Below are positions 44,405 through 53,789 of a stretch of DNA of 64,000 nt, piece by piece. The stretch comes from CAVTWH01 sp963850915 (GTDB taxonomy: Bacteria > Actinomycetota > Actinomycetes > Mycobacteriales > Micromonosporaceae), in contig CAWKND010000005.1 of the NCBI GenBank assembly GCA_963850915.1, positions 682,001 to 746,000 on the forward strand. Reading direction: 5' to 3'. A model generated the notes under the pieces. The model was not told the DNA's origin, did not search any database, and saw nothing but the letters and a program-made list of their open reading frames with translations. The translations under genes and the position numbers were made by a program. Each line of letters opens with the position of its first letter. The first letter of the stretch is position 1.

Positions 44405-47400
44405 GAGCTGGTCACCTCGGTCAGGTCACGGAGCAGTTCGGACGCCGCCACCGCGTCCAGCCGGGCGAGCGGCAATCCGTTGTCACCGCGCCAGCTGCCG
44501 TCCCGCTTGGGATTGAGCCACACCTTGCTGATCTGCTGCTCTGGCCAGTCGTCCGGCGCGCCCACGATGATGCCCGGCTCGAGGTCGGCGACGATCGTCC
44601 GGCCGTCGGGCAGCGCACGCTCGATCCAGCCCTGCACGCCGCCATCCTGCGGTTGCGCCCCGCCGCCAGCCCCGGTGCTCCAGCCCGAAGACCTTGGTGG
44701 TCGGGAACTTCACGCCGCCGAAGCGGTCCAGCACCACGGCGCCGCGCTCGTCGTCGGTGAGCCGGTAGACCGGGCGTCCCAGCTGCGCGAACGGCTGCAG
44801 GATCTCGTAGTCGGCGAACACCTCGGCCCACGCGGTCACCGCCTCACCCAGGTGCAGCGGGTGTACCAGGCCGACGACATCCGCGTCGGCGAGCCCGAAG
44901 GTGTCGTCGTCGACGGTGGCGAAGCTGCGATCCTCGGCCACCCGGAACGCCGTCCGGATTCCGTTTCCGGCGCCGGCACCCTGCGTGTCGGTGTCCGCAT
45001 AGACGCCCCAGACCAGGCGGCGCACGATGTGCCAGAGCACCGGGTGGGCCACGAACAGCTCCCGGAACTCCGCGCCGGTCCAGTGCCGCTGCGCCACCAT
45101 GGCCTGCTCCAGCCGGCGGATCTGGTCGGTGGCGATGGTCCGCACGTCCTTCTTCAACCCGGCGAATCGTTGGTACGCGGCCGGTCCACGCACCGGATCG
45201 TCCTTGGCACCCGGCTTGGGCAGTACCTTGCGTACCGCCCCGGACTCGTCGCGTACGAACGGTTTGAGCTGCTCGTCGAAGCCGACCGTGAACGAGCGCG
45301 GGCCGTAGTCGAGGACCAGGCTGCCGGCCGGATCCAGGCCCAGGTCGGGGACGAGCCGGTCGGCCAACTGCTCCGCGGTCAGCCCGAGACCGTCGGCGAC
45401 CTCCGCCATCTTCTTGGCCGCCCGCTCCTTCAGGCCGGCGAACTTCACCTTCTGCGCGATCCCGTGCAGGTGCATCAGCGCGACGCTGGAGCCGATGTCC
45501 GACAACACCTCCAGCCCGACGCTGGCCCGGGCGTGCCCACCCTCGCCCGGCCAGGCCCGGATCATCGGGGAGAGCCGGCGTACCGTGTCGTCGTCACCGA
45601 ACCAGCGCAGCGCGTCCAGCGCCCAGGACTCCTTGCTCGGGTACCCGACGCCCCGCCAGCGCTCGAAGAGTGCCCAGGAGAAGCCGGCCAGCGACTGCGG
45701 CGTACACGCCTGCCGGACCAGATCGACGCCGGCGTAGACGGCGCCCGGCTTGGACATCAGCAGCATGGTGCACACGTGTCGTACCGCGGTGGCCGGCAGT
45801 GCTCCGCCGGTGTTCAGCAGGATCGGTGGCAGCATCGCGGGATCGGCCCAGTGTGGCGGTTCGGGTATGCGGGTGGGCAGCAGTTGCAGTGGATCGGCGC
45901 CGAGTACCGCTTCGATGCCGGCTGCCGCCGCCACGCCGTACTCCTGCGCGGCGGTACGGATCTCGGCCTCGAAGCCGGCCGTCGCGAGGGTACGTAGCGC
46001 GTTCTCGGCGGCTCGGCGAGCGGGACCGGCGGAGCCCAGCGCGGCCGGGATCAGTGCCTGGGCAGCGGTGTACGGGTGCCGGGTCAGCCAGGCCAGCGCC
46101 AGCCGGCGGGCCGACTTCAACCGGTTGAGCCAGTCGGCCATCAGGTCGGCGACCTCGGGGCTGGCAAACGGTGCCAGCAGAGGACCGCCGGCGACCGGCT
46201 GTCGGGCGGCCACAAACAGCGCGGCACCGTGGGCGGCGACCTGGTACCGGCCGATCACCTGGCGCATCCAGACCTCCACCTCCCAGCTGTCCGGTGGGCG
46301 CCAGGCCGGTACCAGCGGCGCGACCAGCTCGGCCGGCCCGTCGACGAACAGTACGCACTGCTCGTGGTGCGGCAGCCGGCCCTGTGCGTGCTGCTCCGCC
46401 GCGTTTTCCCAGCTCGTGTTCTTCATCCGCCAGTACTTCAGGTAGGTCGACTCGGTGGCCAGCCACTCCTCCCGTTCGCCCGGCCGCCACTCGACGCTGA
46501 CCCCTTCGGGGCGCTGCAATCCCTGCACGGCAACGGGTTTGGCGGCCTTCTTCCGGGACAGCCAGGGCGGGTCGGCCAGGATCGGCGGGAGTTGGTCGGG
46601 GGCGGCGTCGGCGACCGCCGGCGGAGCGTCGAGGATCGCGGTGACCCGCTGGGCGGTGGCCGGCTCGAGCCGCTGCACGACCTGTGCCACCAGGTCGCGG
46701 TTGGCGAGTATGTGGCCGCGCAGCAGTTCGGCGGCGATCCGGGCAACCGGGCCGGTCCCGTCGGCCGCCTCGGCGAGCAGCCGCACCGCCCGTACCGGGA
46801 AGCGCTTGGCCGCCGCCACCACCGCCCCCGGGAAGTACTTGCGCTCCAGCCGTTCGATCAGCAGCCGCATCGCCTCGTCTGTCGGCAACTGCGCGAGGAA
46901 GCCCAGCGCGCGCTGCTGCCCGGCGCCGTCGACGGTGTCCCGGTCGAGTGTCGCCATGAGTGGCGCGGCACAGGCGGTGCCGACCCCGTCGGCAAGAGTT
47001 GTCAGCATGGTGAGGTCGTCGAAGATGGTCCAGCCGGTCAGGTGCGCGCTGACCAGCGCGAGCTGCTCGAGGTTGCCGACAGAGTGCCAGAGCAGCGGAG
47101 CGCGCAGGTGGGCCCAGCTGCCGCTCAGTTCGGCGCAGGCTTCGTCGACCCAGCCGGTCTCGGTCGGCGTCAGGAATGCCAGTGCCATCCGCTGCTGGCT
47201 GGTACCGGTGCGGTACTCGGCGAGGGCGGCGCGTGCCTCGGCGTACTCCGCGTCGGTGACCTGGGCGAGAGCGGCGCGTACCCGCCCCGCGCAGGTCCGG
47301 AATCCGGCGTCGCGCACCGAACCATGCTGATCGTCTCCGCGCTGCAGGCCATTGCGGATCGAGCCGGGGCTGTAGGCGGTGAAGAACGAGATCGCCGCCC

Positions 47401-47833
47401 ACTCGGCGATCACCCGGCTGGCGAAGGCAACGCCACCCAACTCCAGCCAGCCGTCCGCCAGGGCGGTAATCCGGGGCTGGTCAATGCGGTTCAGCATGTG
47501 GTCGATGACGGCCCCCACGGACGCGGCGCCCAGGGGATTGTCGGGCGTGGGCTGGGCCAGCCAGCGCTGCCCGGCGGCGACCAGGTCGGGATCGTTCTGC
47601 CCGGCCACGAACAGCCGCTCGACGTCCGCCCGGCTCCACTCGAGAAGTTCGTCCATCGCAGCGCGTGCTTCGGCGCCGGAACGCAGCGCGGGGCCGGGCT
47701 GGCCGCCCCGGCGCGGGTGCAGCGCACGCCGCCAGGCGGCCGGGAAGACCAGGGTGTCCTCGTCGGGGAGGGGGAGATCGGCGGCCGGTCCGGCCACCTC
47801 CGCGGCCGCTGCCGCGTCCTTGATCGCTGTCAT
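44401..47833 (-). pseudogene. DUF4132 protein (YehI/MolR-like), frameshifted near the 3' end
   Basis: About 1143 residues, first gene of the yeh-type operon. Helical repeat-rich N-terminal two thirds, then the DUF4132 region (GLKERAAKKMAEVADGLGLTAEQLADRLVPDLGLD, LVLDYGPRSFTVGFDEQLKPFVRD, ELFVAHPVLWHIVRRLVWGVY). At 44653-44654 a doubled T shifts the frame; removing one base joins FGLEHRGWRRGAPQDGGVQGW to IERALPDGRTIVADLEPGIIVG and the end at 44401. ATG 47833 is chosen; GTG 47863 is possible. Probably intact in the organism. Molecular function unknown; E. coli MolR was once linked to molybdate metabolism on weak grounds. Confidence 0.85.
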
Positions 47834-47916
47834 GCCGGGGACTGTAGTGAGGGGTACCGACAACGGATACCCCGTGCTTCGCGCTGCCCGTGTCGAACAC
47901 GATCCGCCGACGACAG

Positions 47917-49221
47917 CTACACGGACGGTGTTGGTGGGTCGAGCCGGGTTGCCTGGAGGGTGAGGTACCGCCGCTCGGGCAGGCTGGTCGCCAACTGCGC
48001 CGCGGCCCGGTACCCGCTCGCCGCACCGGACTCGTCACCGGACAGCTCCAGCAGGTGCGCCCGGGTGGCCAGTACCCGGTGGTGCCGCGCCATCCGGGGA
48101 TCGGACTGCAGTACTGCCAACAGTTCCAGCCCGGCTGCCGGCCCGTGCACCATGGCGACCGCGACCGCCCGGTTGAGCGTCACCATCGGGCTCGGCTCCA
48201 CGTGTTCGAGAAGTTCATACAGGGCAAGGATCTGCGGCCAGTCGGTGTCCTCCATCCGCTCGGCCTCGTCATGGACGGCGGCGATGGCCGCCTGCAGCTG
48301 GTACGGGCCGGCCGGCCCGGTGGCCAGCGCGGTGGTCAGCAACGTGACTCCGCTGTCGATCCGCCCCCGGTCCCACGTCGTGCGGTCCTGTTCGGCAAGG
48401 GGGACAAGGCTTCCGTCCGGGCGGGTACGCGCCGCCCGCCTGGCCTCGGTGAGCTGCATGAGCGCCAGCAGCCCGGCCACCTCACCGTCGGCCGGGTCCC
48501 CGTCGGCGGCCCCCCGATCGGCGGCCTCCCGATCAGTGTCCAGCAACCGATGCAGCCACGTGGTGAGCCGGATCGCCTCGTCCGACAAGTGGGTGGCCGT
48601 CAGATCGGGGCCGGAAGTGGTGGTATAGCCCTCATTGAAGACGAGGTACAGCACGTGCAGGACGGCCCGCAGCCGGGCTGCGCGTTCGGTACCGGTGGGC
48701 ATCGCGAACGGTACCCCGCTGGATTTGATGCTCTGTTTGGCCCGGCTGATGCGCTGCGCCATGGTCGCCTCCGGAACCAGGAACGCCGCGGCGATCTGCG
48801 CCGTGCTCAGCCCACCCACCGCCCGCAGGGTCAGCGCGATCTGGCTCGGCGCGGACAGTGCGGGGTGGCAGCACAGGAAGAGCAGGGTGAGCGAGTCGTC
48901 CCGATCGGTCTCCGGCCCGGCGTCGGCGGGCCGGCCGAGCAGTTCGGACTGCGGCGTCGCGGCCAGCGCCGCCTCCTCGCGCCGCCGCCGCGAAGTGTTG
49001 CTGCGCAACTCATCCAGCAGCCGGTGCGCGGCGACAGTGACCAACCAACCCCGGGGATTCTCCGGTACCCCGTCAGCCGGCCACCGGCTCGCGGCCCGGA
49101 TCAGCGCGTCCTGGGTGGCGTCCTCGCACGCGTCGAACATCCCGTACCGGCGCACCAGCGCACCGAGAACCTGCGGCGCCAACTCACGCAGCAGGTCCTC
49201 GATGCTCTTATCTACCAACAC
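47917..49221 (-). CDS. ECF sigma factor, ECF42 type
   Basis: 434 residues, far longer than a usual ECF factor (about 190). Sigma region 2 (LAPQVLGALVRRYGMFDACEDATQDALIRAA) and region 4 (SLTLLFLCCHPALSAPSQIALTLRAVGGLSTAQIAAAFLVPEATMAQRI) are followed by the long helical, TPR-like C-terminal extension typical of ECF42 (RAVLHVLYLVFNEGY, LLEHVEPSPMVTLNRAVAVAMVHG). This group has no anti-sigma factor and is linked to DGPF proteins, one of which is encoded 10 bases upstream. GTG start at 49221. Two matching ECF promoters nearby suggest autoregulation. Confidence 0.9.
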   Translation of the reverse strand: MLVDKSIEDLLRELAPQVLGALVRRYGMFDACEDATQDALIRAASRWPADGVPENPRGWLVTVAAHRLLDELRSNTSRRRREEAALAATPQSELLGRPADAGPETDRDDSLTLLFLCCHPALSAPSQIALTLRAVGGLSTAQIAAAFLVPEATMAQRISRAKQSIKSSGVPFAMPTGTERAARLRAVLHVLYLVFNEGYTTTSGPDLTATHLSDEAIRLTTWLHRLLDTDREAADRGAADGDPADGEVAGLLALMQLTEARRAARTRPDGSLVPLAEQDRTTWDRGRIDSGVTLLTTALATGPAGPYQLQAAIAAVHDEAERMEDTDWPQILALYELLEHVEPSPMVTLNRAVAVAMVHGPAAGLELLAVLQSDPRMARHHRVLATRAHLLELSGDESGAASGYRAAAQLATSLPERRYLTLQATRLDPPTPSV

Positions 49222-49231
49222 TCGTCGGGTG

Positions 49232-49594
49232 TCACAGATCCTTTGTCGACTCGTGCATGATCGGCCAGACCTCGGTCGGGTTCTGATCCGCCCACGGCAT
49301 GTCAGCGGCGATCTCGTACGCCCGCTCGGCGTTCTCCACGTCGATCAGGTAGAAGGTGGCGAGGTACTCCTTGGTCTCCAGGTAGGGACCGTCGGTGACC
49401 GCCGGTACCCCGTTCTCGCGCCGTACCAGCCGCGCAGCTGCCCCGTCTGCCAGCCCGTACCCGCTGAGCAGTTCGCCGGTCGCGTGGTACTTCTTGTTGA
49501 ACGCGTCCTGCTTGGCGATCTCGGTTGGCCAAGACTCAGGCGGGATCGAGTCCCACTTCTCCTGGTTGCCGTAGATCATCAGTACGTACTTCAT
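49232..49594 (-). CDS. DGPF/YCII-related protein
   Basis: 120-residue dimeric alpha-beta protein of the YCII superfamily: KYVLMIYGNQEKWDSIPPE at the start and the family motif DGPYLETKEYLATFYLIDV at about residues 67-86. DGPF proteins are the characteristic partners of ECF42 sigma factors; their biochemical role is unknown. First gene of the sigma operon, 46 bases downstream of a minus-strand ECF42-type promoter. Confidence 0.9.
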   Translation of the reverse strand: MKYVLMIYGNQEKWDSIPPESWPTEIAKQDAFNKKYHATGELLSGYGLADGAAARLVRRENGVPAVTDGPYLETKEYLATFYLIDVENAERAYEIAADMPWADQNPTEVWPIMHESTKDL

Positions 49595-49639
49595 CTCGGT
49601 ACCCCCTTCGCGCGCTGCTCAGCCCGCTCTCACCAGGCA

Positions 49640-49666
49640 GACGGAGCCGAGCCGCCGCCCTCGACA
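49640..49666 (-). promoter_or_regulatory. ECF42-type promoter for the DGPF-sigma operon
   Basis: On the minus strand: TGTCGA (49666-49661), a 17-base spacer and CGTC (49643-49640). This fits the ECF42 consensus known from Streptomyces venezuelae (TGTCGA at -35, CG(A/T)C at -10). The DGPF start codon is 45 bases beyond the -10 element. Confidence 0.75.
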
Positions 49667-49719
49667 TCTTCTCGTCTTTTCTTTCCGTCTTTTCTTTCCT
49701 TGCCTGAACCGGCGGCCGG

Positions 49720-49746
49720 TGTCGAGACGGCGCGCGCGGCTCCGTC
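49720..49746 (+). promoter_or_regulatory. ECF42-type promoter for the DUF6069 gene
   Basis: On the plus strand: TGTCGA (49720-49725), a 17-base spacer and CGTC (49743-49746), identical in both elements and in spacing to the minus-strand promoter 54 bases away. The DUF6069 start codon is 41 bases beyond the -10 element. The outer parts of the two promoters also form a 10-bp inverted repeat, GACGGAGCCG and CGGCTCCGTC. Confidence 0.75.
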
Positions 49747-49787
49747 TGCGGGGAGACAGCACCTCCCGATCCGCGAAGGAGCCCACC

Positions 49788-50279
49788 ATGGAACCCAGCA
49801 GTACCACCACTCCCACGCCGCTCACCGGTCCGGTAGCGGCGCGCCCTGAGCAGCGTTGGCTGAGCTGGCCGGTATGGCTGGTCAGCGTGCTGGCCGGAGT
49901 GGCGGCGGCAGTCACCACCGAACTCTATGGCCAGTTGGCCCGCGCGGTCGGCATCCCGATGCGGGCCGGCAACCTCGGTGCGGACACGGCCGGCCCGATC
50001 GGCGTGGGTACGTTCACGATGGGCGTGGCGACCGCCATGTTCTGGGGCACGATCCTGGCGGTACTCATCGCCCGGTACGCCCGCCGCCCGGCCCGTACCT
50101 ACGCCCTCACCACGGTGGTACTCACCCTGGTGTCCCTGGCGGCGCCGTTCAACGCGGGCGCGGCCTCGCTGTCGACCAAGACGATGCTCGCCATCGCCCA
50201 CCTGATCGCGGCGGCCATCGTGATCCCCGTGGTTACCCGCCGGCTCACCCGGGTACCCGGCCGTCAACCTCGCGCATAG
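49788..50279 (+). CDS. DUF6069-type membrane protein
   Basis: 163 residues with four transmembrane helices: WPVWLVSVLAGVAAAVTTELY, FTMGVATAMFWGTILAVLIA, YALTTVVLTLVSLAAPF and LAIAHLIAAAIVIPVVTRRL, after a Thr/Pro-rich cytoplasmic head. ATG 49788 follows a GAAGGA site. This small four-helix family is common in actinobacteria and has no known function. The ECF42-type promoter upstream makes it a likely member of the regulon of the neighbouring sigma factor. Confidence 0.8.
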   Translation: MEPSSTTTPTPLTGPVAARPEQRWLSWPVWLVSVLAGVAAAVTTELYGQLARAVGIPMRAGNLGADTAGPIGVGTFTMGVATAMFWGTILAVLIARYARRPARTYALTTVVLTLVSLAAPFNAGAASLSTKTMLAIAHLIAAAIVIPVVTRRLTRVPGRQPRA

Positions 50280-50285
50280 CCGCGT

Positions 50286-50897
50286 TCAGTCTTGTGGCTC
50301 GATGGAGCCGGCGTGCTCGACCTTGGTGGCGGCCGCTCTGGCAGCCTGCTCGATCGTCGCGCGCCGGACTTCCCAGAAGGCCGCGTCGCGCTGCGATTTG
50401 GCGTACTCGGCCGTACCTGTCGTGCCGTCGAGCTGTTCGCGCAGGATGTCGGCGTGCCCGGCGTGCCGGCTGGTCTCGGTGAGGATGTGCACCAGGATGT
50501 TGAACAGCTTCACGTGGGGGCGTGGCCACCACGGAACGTGGCCCGGCGAGTCGATGGCGAGAGTGCTGATCGTCGCGTCCGAGTGCGCCCACACGCGTCG
50601 GTAGCGGTCGATGATCTGCGCGCGCGTCTCCTGCTCGGTCGCCCACATGTCGGCGCCGCGCTGCTCCAGGTCGTCCCAGCGGGGCAGCGGTTCGGGGAAC
50701 GGCCGGTCGAAGACCTCGCCGAAGTACCGCGACTCGGACAGCGCCTGGTGCTTGACGAGGCCGAGCAGGTTGGTACCGGTCAACGTGAGCGGGCGGCGGA
50801 TGTCGTACTCGGGGAGCCCGTCGAGCTTCCAGACCAGCGCCTCGCGTACGTCTCGCAGGTCCTCGTGCAGGTACTCCTTCGCGAATTCGTCGATCAT
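50286..50897 (-). CDS. DinB/DUF664 family protein
   Basis: 203 residues, four-helix DinB-type fold. Three metal-ligand histidine regions are visible: LVKHQALSESRYFGEVF, and VKLFNILVHILTETSRHAGHADILREQLDG, which holds the family's HxxxETxRHxGH pattern. DinB-like proteins include bacillithiol/mycothiol-dependent transferases; actinobacterial members of the DUF664 branch are thought to use mycothiol. ATG 50897 chosen; GTG 50915 possible. Convergent with the DUF6069 gene (6 bases between stops). Confidence 0.85.
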   Translation of the reverse strand: MIDEFAKEYLHEDLRDVREALVWKLDGLPEYDIRRPLTLTGTNLLGLVKHQALSESRYFGEVFDRPFPEPLPRWDDLEQRGADMWATEQETRAQIIDRYRRVWAHSDATISTLAIDSPGHVPWWPRPHVKLFNILVHILTETSRHAGHADILREQLDGTTGTAEYAKSQRDAAFWEVRRATIEQAARAAATKVEHAGSIEPQD

Positions 50898-51089
50898 GGG
50901 GTACGAGCCTGCCACGCACCGACACCGGGCTCAACCAGCTCGGCGCCGAACCATCCGGTACTCATCCCGGAGCCGGCGACCATTCCATCTATGCCGGTAG
51001 ATACGACGGGGCGCCCCGAATCGATCAACGCGCCTAGTGTGGTGGTCTGGCAAGCGCTCCGGCGCACCACCATGGGGGAGACGAAGACC

Positions 51090-52094
51090 ATGCAACTGAA
51101 CAGAAGGACCGCACTCGGGCTGGGCACGGTCGCCGCCGCCGGAACGGTGTTCAGCACCGCCGGCCCGGCCAGCGCCGCCGACACGACCGAGCCGGCGCCG
51201 ACCACTCCGGCCCAGGCCGCCCGCCGGGTCGCCGCCAGCTACACCCAGCGCAGCGCCGAAGCCGGCGGCAACTGGCAGGCGTACGTCAGCGTGGCCGATC
51301 CGGCCGGCCCGCCGGTCGTCGCGGTGGCTGACGAAGCGGACCGGGTAATCGAGGTGTACAGCGTCAACAAGATCGCCGTCGCCACGGCCGTACTCGACAA
51401 GGTCGACCGGGGGCTGCTCACCCTGGACCAACAGGTCGAGGTGACCGCGGACATCGTCATCGCGGGCGGCGACGGCATCTTCAGCCTGGACGGGGCGTAC
51501 CCGAGCAGCGTGACCCTCGGACACGTACTGGCCAACCTGCTGACTGTCTCCGACGACACGGCCGTACGGCTGTGCGGGCTGGTCTGCCCGGCCGCCGAAC
51601 TGAACGCCATCCTGGTTGCCAAGGGCTTCCCGAACACCCAGGTCGAGCCGGTGGCCAACCCGAACCGGTTCTACCTCGGCACCAGTACCCCCCGCGAGAC
51701 GCACGACCTGCTGCGCGCCCTCGTCGCCGGCACCCTGCTGTCGCCGACGTCGACGGCCTACCTGCTCGGGGTGCTGCGCTCCCCGGTGGCGTTCACCGAC
51801 GGCATCCGGCGCACCATGTCCTCCGACGAGCGGGCCCGGATCGCCACCAAGGCCGGCTGGTTCGCGGACGCCCGGCACGAGGCCGGGATCATCTTCGACC
51901 AGTCCGGCGCCGCGGTACTCACCTACGCGCTCTTCGCCGACGGGCAGGCTGACCCGGACAACTTCGGCGCCACCCACCCCGCCGTACAGGCCCGCGCGGC
52001 TATGGGCCCGAAGTTCCTGGCGGCGGTGGACCGGCTCACCGGCACAGGCAGGGTGTACCGGGTCGCGGCCCAGCGGCCCAGCAACGGGGACTGA
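51090..52094 (+). CDS. Exported class A beta-lactamase-like serine hydrolase
   Basis: 334 residues. Signal peptide with twin arginines (LNRRTALGLGTVAAAG), ending around PASAA at 26-30. Penicillin-binding fold: catalytic SVNK (SxxK) at 91-94, SDD (in place of SDN) at 154-156 and KAG (in place of KTG) at 254-256. The two substitutions and the absence of an obvious ExxLN omega-loop motif make efficient beta-lactam hydrolysis uncertain. It could act in peptidoglycan metabolism. ATG 51090 follows a GGGGGAGA site. It is not near the blaI gene of this window (50 kb away). Confidence 0.8.
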   Translation: MQLNRRTALGLGTVAAAGTVFSTAGPASAADTTEPAPTTPAQAARRVAASYTQRSAEAGGNWQAYVSVADPAGPPVVAVADEADRVIEVYSVNKIAVATAVLDKVDRGLLTLDQQVEVTADIVIAGGDGIFSLDGAYPSSVTLGHVLANLLTVSDDTAVRLCGLVCPAAELNAILVAKGFPNTQVEPVANPNRFYLGTSTPRETHDLLRALVAGTLLSPTSTAYLLGVLRSPVAFTDGIRRTMSSDERARIATKAGWFADARHEAGIIFDQSGAAVLTYALFADGQADPDNFGATHPAVQARAAMGPKFLAAVDRLTGTGRVYRVAAQRPSNGD

Positions 52095-52172
52095 GCGCGC
52101 GCGGACCGGCTGCCAGGCGGCGGCCGGCCCGCGCTCACCCGCAACGGCACCGTCCGATCCTGGAGGAGTCCA

Positions 52173-52559
52173 ATGGCGTCCATCAAGGACATCGTCTTCG
52201 ACAGCCCCCATCCGGCGTCGACTGCCCGATTCTGGGCGCAGGCCCTCGACGACTATGAAATCGCACCGTACGACGAGGCGGAGCTGGCCCGGCTGCGCTC
52301 CATCGGGATCAATGACCCGGAGGACGACCCCAGTGTCCTGCTCGTTGGTACGGATGGCAGGCTGCCCCGCATCTTCTTTCAACTGGTACCCGAGGGCAAG
52401 CGGGCCAAGAACCGGGTACATCTCGACCTGAGTACGGCCGATGCGGCCGCAGAGGTCGAGCGGCTAGGTGCGCTGGGCGCAACGGTTCAGGCCGAGCACA
52501 AGGACTGGATCACGATGCAGGATCCCGATGGCAACGAGTTCTGCGTGCTGCGCTCGTGA
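52173..52559 (+). CDS. VOC family protein
   Basis: 128-residue VOC protein: KDIVFDSPHPASTARFWAQALDDYEI at the start, RVHLDLSTADAAAEVERLGALGATV in the middle and MQDPDGNEFCVLRS at the end. ATG 52173 follows a GGAGGAG site ten bases upstream. It is of the glyoxalase-like group with tryptophan/aromatic-rich pocket; substrate unknown. Lies 78 bases after the beta-lactamase-like gene. Confidence 0.87.
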   Translation: MASIKDIVFDSPHPASTARFWAQALDDYEIAPYDEAELARLRSIGINDPEDDPSVLLVGTDGRLPRIFFQLVPEGKRAKNRVHLDLSTADAAAEVERLGALGATVQAEHKDWITMQDPDGNEFCVLRS

Positions 52560-52611
52560 GCGGGCCAAAGCGCCGGCATGGTTGCCGCGGCCACCAGAAA
52601 GGATCAAGAGC

Positions 52612-53247
52612 GTGAAGAAGTACATACTCTTCGATCATGACGGTGTTCTGGTGGATACCGAATTCTGGTACTACAAAGCCGGTGAACGCGCCCTGGCGGA
52701 CGTTGGTCTGACTCTGGACAAGGATCAGTACCTGCGGGGGATGACCCAGGGATCGGGTACGTGGGCCCAGGCCAGGGCGGCAGGTATTGATGAAATGACC
52801 ATCAGTAGGCAGCGTGCGGTTCGCAATGAGTACTATCAGGAATACCTTCGTACGGAAGCCATTGAGATCGACGGCGTCGTTGAGGCCCTCGCTGAACTGT
52901 CCAAATACGTCCGCATGGCCATCGTGACGACTGCAAAACGTGTGGACTTTGAAATCATCCATGAAAAGCGCCAGGTTAGACAGTTCATGGATTTCGTTCT
53001 TGCTCGAGAGGACTACACGCTTGCCAAGCCGCACCCGGAACCATACCTGACCGGCTTAAAGCGCTTCGGCGCCAGCAAAGAAGAAACACTGGTGGTAGAG
53101 GATTCAGCCAGGGGGCTGAACTCAGCCGTGGCCGCCGGTATTGACTGTGCCATTGTCTACAACGACTTCACAAAAGCACATGACTTTTCGTCGGCCAGCT
53201 ATCGAATCGAAACTCTGATTGAATTGAAGGATCTCATCCTTACGTAA
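52612..53247 (+). CDS. HAD family hydrolase (beta-phosphoglucomutase/phosphatase-like), atypical composition
   Basis: 211 residues. HAD motif I FDHDGVLVDTE at residues 7-17, motif II Thr in AIVTTAKR, motif III Lys in LAKPHPEPY and motif IV in VVEDSARGLNSAVAAG. The cap domain is helical (subclass I). GTG start with an AAAGGA site. Codon use is unlike the neighbours: many A/T third bases (for example 27 G or C among the 60 bases 52621-52680), suggesting recent transfer. A perfect 13-bp hairpin follows. Substrate unknown. Confidence 0.85.
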   Translation: MKKYILFDHDGVLVDTEFWYYKAGERALADVGLTLDKDQYLRGMTQGSGTWAQARAAGIDEMTISRQRAVRNEYYQEYLRTEAIEIDGVVEALAELSKYVRMAIVTTAKRVDFEIIHEKRQVRQFMDFVLAREDYTLAKPHPEPYLTGLKRFGASKEETLVVEDSARGLNSAVAAGIDCAIVYNDFTKAHDFSSASYRIETLIELKDLILT

Positions 53248-53273
53248 CGTGAAGAAGTATTTATCAGTGTGAC

Positions 53274-53303
53274 GAGGAGGGCACGAATGATCGTGCCCTC
53301 CTC
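53274..53303. terminator. Hairpin terminator after HAD gene
   Basis: Perfect 13-bp stem, GAGGAGGGCACGA paired with TCGTGCCCTCCTC, around a 4-base loop ATGA, 27 bases after the HAD stop. Confidence 0.8.
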
Positions 53304-53789
53304 TCGTGCTCTGCCGACCTGCACTCGGGACAGCAGGTGGGCGGCGCCATGGCGCCTTTAGCCTTCTCGCGCAATGCGCCGGGGCGGGTGCAGGACAGGT
53401 AGCAGAGAAACGGCAGTCCGGTGCGCAGAGACCGCTGCCTCGGCGTCACTCCACCTGGGACGAGCGCCCGGGCGGCACTGCTGGGCAAATGTCGGCGACC
53501 TCCCTGTCCGGCAACGCCTGTCGCCAGCTTTGTCCGGACGTGGTCAGCGGAGTGCCAGCGCGTCGGTGGGGTGTTGCCGACACTGTCCTGCGCCGGATTG
53601 ACTGGGCGCCGACGTACGGCGGCTGGCATGACCGGGCCGTGACGATTGCCAGCTCCGTTGATACGCAACGGATCGGCCACCGGAGAGTAAGCAATTCCCA
53701 ATGACCGTGGGGAGGAACGTTGCATTCTCGTGTCCCGTCGAGCCGTTCGGCGATCCCCTGCGCGTACCTGACCGCGACAGCGGTGATCG
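53304..53789. other. Intergenic region, no supported gene
   Basis: 486 bases between the terminator and the GPP34 gene. Several frames are open on both strands, but none has a good start, familiar text or the expected third-position GC. It may include a gene remnant; I see no family in it. Confidence 0.4.

Noticed and set aside
51090..52094. Beta-lactamase as the target of the BlaI repressor at 828-1217
   Set aside because: No CTACTAC/GTAGTAG dyad is seen in the 190 bases upstream, and the two loci are 50 kb apart.
53264..53725. 153-codon minus frame and a 132-codon plus frame in the gap before the GPP34 gene
   Set aside because: Neither has a ribosome-binding site, domain text or the codon bias of neighbouring genes; the minus frame also crosses a perfect terminator hairpin.
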